From Massospora cicadina (Eukaryota; Entomophthoromycota; Entomophthoromycetes; Entomophthorales; Entomophthoraceae), in assembly GCA_022478985.1 (NCBI GenBank), contig JAKSZP010000139.1, forward strand, positions 1-64,000: a stretch of 64,000 bases of DNA, given 5' to 3'. Of this stretch, positions 61,986-64,000 are shown one piece after another. A program made the translations under genes and the position numbers. Below the pieces are notes generated by a model. That model was not told the origin of the DNA, searched no databases, and was given only the letters and a program-made list of their open reading frames with translations. Position 1 is the first letter of the stretch; each line of letters starts with the position of its first letter.

Positions 61986-63395
61986 ATATCAGGGAGCAGT
62001 TAGCCAAGTAAGGTAAGAGGCACAGGTGGTAGGCCCATGACTTCCAACGTTCAAAAATGCCCCAGAGAAACTGGTGGATTAGATAAAAATAAAAATTGGC
62101 GGTCACTATTTCCACAGAAATCCTCACTTGGCAGGTGTGATGTAACCAGTACATCAACACGCTGCACTCTCAACCACTCTCGTCGGTGGAATATGGAGTC
62201 TGGGTGTTCCTGGATATTCAACAAACAGCACTGTGGAAAAAATTTTGTGGGGATGTGCACACTCATTTCCCAACTGCGGTGTACGTCGCACCTCACTCCA
62301 TGTCACGTGGTTGGCTGGATCTCAGTTTCAAAAACAAGGAGGCAGCAGATGAAGCTGCTGTGGTGCATGTAGTGATCAACCTCCCTGAAGGGAAGAGAGT
62401 TGTCAAAACCAAGCACACCAGATGGACAAAATCCATTTATATTTTCCTCACATTTGACTTTTTGTCCACTACAGTCAAGCGTGCCATTCTGGAGCAGCAT
62501 CTGAAAGATGGTCTCACCATATATGGTGAAATACAATCCTTCGAGATGCAACGTTTTATGCTGATGCCACACCTGTGCACCGGCAAAGCCATTGCAGTTC
62601 TGACCCCAACTGAGGAGATTATGAAGGACCTAACCCAGATCCTGCACTCCACTTTTATTAAAATTGAAGGGCATACCACCCACCCTTTCCGGGTAACTGT
62701 AGACTGTGCACCCCCCATCTGCACCCACTGTGACGCGTTCAGCCATAAGGCACATGCATGCCCCACCAAGGAGGGCATCACATTACAAGAGCACCCTTCA
62801 GCGGCCATGACCAATGGGGAGGCTTACTATGAACCAACCACCAGTACTAAAGAGGCCTTCCCGTGGGGAGCACAAGGCTGCTACCTACTAGTAAAGCCTG
62901 TATCCCCTCAAGAGCGAAAGAGGGCCAAACAGGCCCGCAGGGCCACAGCCAAGGAAGCAGCCAAGGTCGCCTCCGCTATCCCACACTCCCAACGCCAGGA
63001 GGACATTGAAACCTTTGCAGCGGAAGCATCTCAGGAATCCCTCAACCAATCAGATTGGGATGCCTAAGCCAATTGGGCCACCCAATCTGAGGATCTGATG
63101 GGTGACTCGATCTCACCTGACCTTTGCAACCAAGCCCTGATTGGAACTGATTTGGTCTCCAACCTACCTGAAAAAATTTTTTGACCCAAACGTTGGTGCA
63201 CTGAACTCATCCACACCACAAAAAATTTGTTCAACAAAAGGGAAACCAAAAGCAAAGGCAAAAGCCAACACAAACCTGTCTGCTAAAATTAACAAATCTT
63301 CTGATAGCGTTGCTGCAAACACCCACACCGCTGTGAAGACCCATGGGGATCCAGAGGAGGCAGGTGGGCCCAGGTGCCTACCCCCTTGCACCTAA
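61986..63395 (+). pseudogene. L5 ORF1 (RNA-binding, CCHC knuckle)
   Basis: The codon matching the L1/L2 start ATG is ATA here (61986-61988), so the start is lost; an ATG at 62037 opens a different frame. A TGA at about 62140 stands where L2 has CGA. From 62150 to 63067 the frame is open (293 codons from the ATG at 62186): VFLDIQQTALWKKFCGDVHT, LCTGKAIAVLTPTEEIMKDL, knuckle CTHCDAFSHKAHACP (about 62719-62763) and KRAKQARRATAKEAAKVASA. TAA at 63065 precedes a last segment ending at the TAA 63393. It is the best-preserved central ORF1 region in the window. Confidence 0.87.
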
Positions 63396-63401
63396 GGTGC
63401 G

Positions 63402-64000
63402 ATGGGGGAAGCCTTCACTTTAGGGACGTTGAATATCGCCGGACTCAAGGCCTCACCATCCTGGGCTAAGAAACTGAGTTTTTTACAAAAAAATTTACCC
63501 ATGGACATCCTGGCCATCCAGGAGTCTCACTGTCTGTGAGGTTCCGAGGATGCTTGGAAAACCATGCTCCTCCCTTCCCTATCCTTTTGGTCTGATCACT
63601 GTGGGGTGCTTGTTCAGAAAAACAATTTTTTTAATTTTTATCATCTGAATCCTTCCTCAATGGCTGAGTCCTTGTCACATTTTTGTGGGCTGACGTGGCA
63701 CATGCTATCATCAACATTTATGCCCTGACCTGTGCATGAGAGCGTCAGGAATTTTTCTCATTGGTCAAATCCCTTCCATTACCCCCTGACCCTTTCATAG
63801 TTGGTGACATAAACTGTTGGTTAAACACATCCATGGACCGTTGGCCTTCCTCATCCCACGCCCCCCAGGGTCATGTAGAACTTCACGTTCTAAAGGCCAC
63901 CCTCAGGTTGTTAGATGCACTGCTGCAGCAAGCTCCGCTGCTCAAAAACATGACGCGCCCCCAAGTCCACAACAGCCAATTGAGGTCCATGTCCCACATC
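63402..64000 (+). pseudogene. L5 ORF2 endonuclease part, partial
   Basis: ATG at 63402, six bases after the ORF1 stop, gives MGEAFTLGTLNIAGLKASPS. It continues with DILAIQESHCL and a TGA at 63537, SDHCGVLVQKN, and a GDINCWLN block near 63805 (Asn/Ile changes from GDFN). Several stops follow. RT lies beyond the window. Closest to L2. Confidence 0.85.

Larger units (their letters stand above)
61891..64000 (+). mobile_element. LINE L5, 5' part, runs off the window
   Basis: 5' start TTTCTCTCTCTCATTGCAAT with CACTTTTGCAAC, as in L1 and L2. It holds ORF1 (61986-63395) and the endonuclease part of ORF2. It lies inside L4, in the same orientation. The 3' end is outside the window. Confidence 0.9.

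Overview
The window is a block of nested retrotransposons from a large, repeat-rich eukaryotic genome. I found no intact host gene. Retrotransposon-type coding covers most of it, almost every reading frame is broken by stops or frameshifts, and the sequence between elements is AT-rich with no convincing open frames. The lineage cannot be fixed from the sequence. The LINEs and chromodomain Ty3/gypsy elements would suit a TE-rich fungus. A tRNA-Gly-like SINE at 1.3 kb and a gene remnant at 44.3/51.3 kb, resembling a protein family I know mainly from animals, leave an invertebrate possible.

Layout. 1-722: LINE L0, minus strand, cut by the window edge. 1277-1565: candidate tRNA-derived SINE. 1566-20782: an old minus-strand Ty3/gypsy element (Gyp-E) whose gag, protease, RT, RNase H and integrase start are scattered. 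Gyp-A (2275-8492) sits inside its RNase H, Gyp-B (12660-18411) sits inside its protease, and a pair of AT-rich direct repeats and a GC-richer island lie between protease and RT. 22491-34450: one minus-strand leader/gag segment (Gyp-F copy 2) split by two complete plus-strand LINEs, L1 (23062-28338) and L2 (28793-34067). 35976-40893: Gyp-C, minus strand. 40894-43016: Gyp-F copy 1. 44335-51466: a gene remnant split by Gyp-D (44696-51245, minus strand, long LTRs). 53501-59257: an inverted-repeat locus carrying LINE L3 (53716-59132). 59501-64000: LINE L4, interrupted by LINE L5, which runs off the window.

Several insertions are dated relative to each other by their target-site duplications (TSDs): Gyp-B ACTGA (perfect 5 bp), L1 13 bp, L3 19 bp, Gyp-A TAGGC/TAGTC, Gyp-D GCCAG/GCCAT. 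For Gyp-A, Gyp-B and Gyp-D, excising the element brings two halves of a recognisable protein back together, which independently supports the boundaries.

The five LINE copies that reach the ORF1/ORF2 junction share one design: a conserved CT-rich 5' end, ORF1 with a CCHC knuckle, a 6-nt gap from the ORF1 stop to the ORF2 start, ORF2 with an endonuclease, and (in the three that are long enough) RT and a terminal CCHC motif. Three of the four gypsy elements with recognisable pol and LTRs (B, C, D) have a much shortened gag, so they look non-autonomous. All coordinates were read by eye; boundaries without a TSD carry an uncertainty of several bases to tens of bases.
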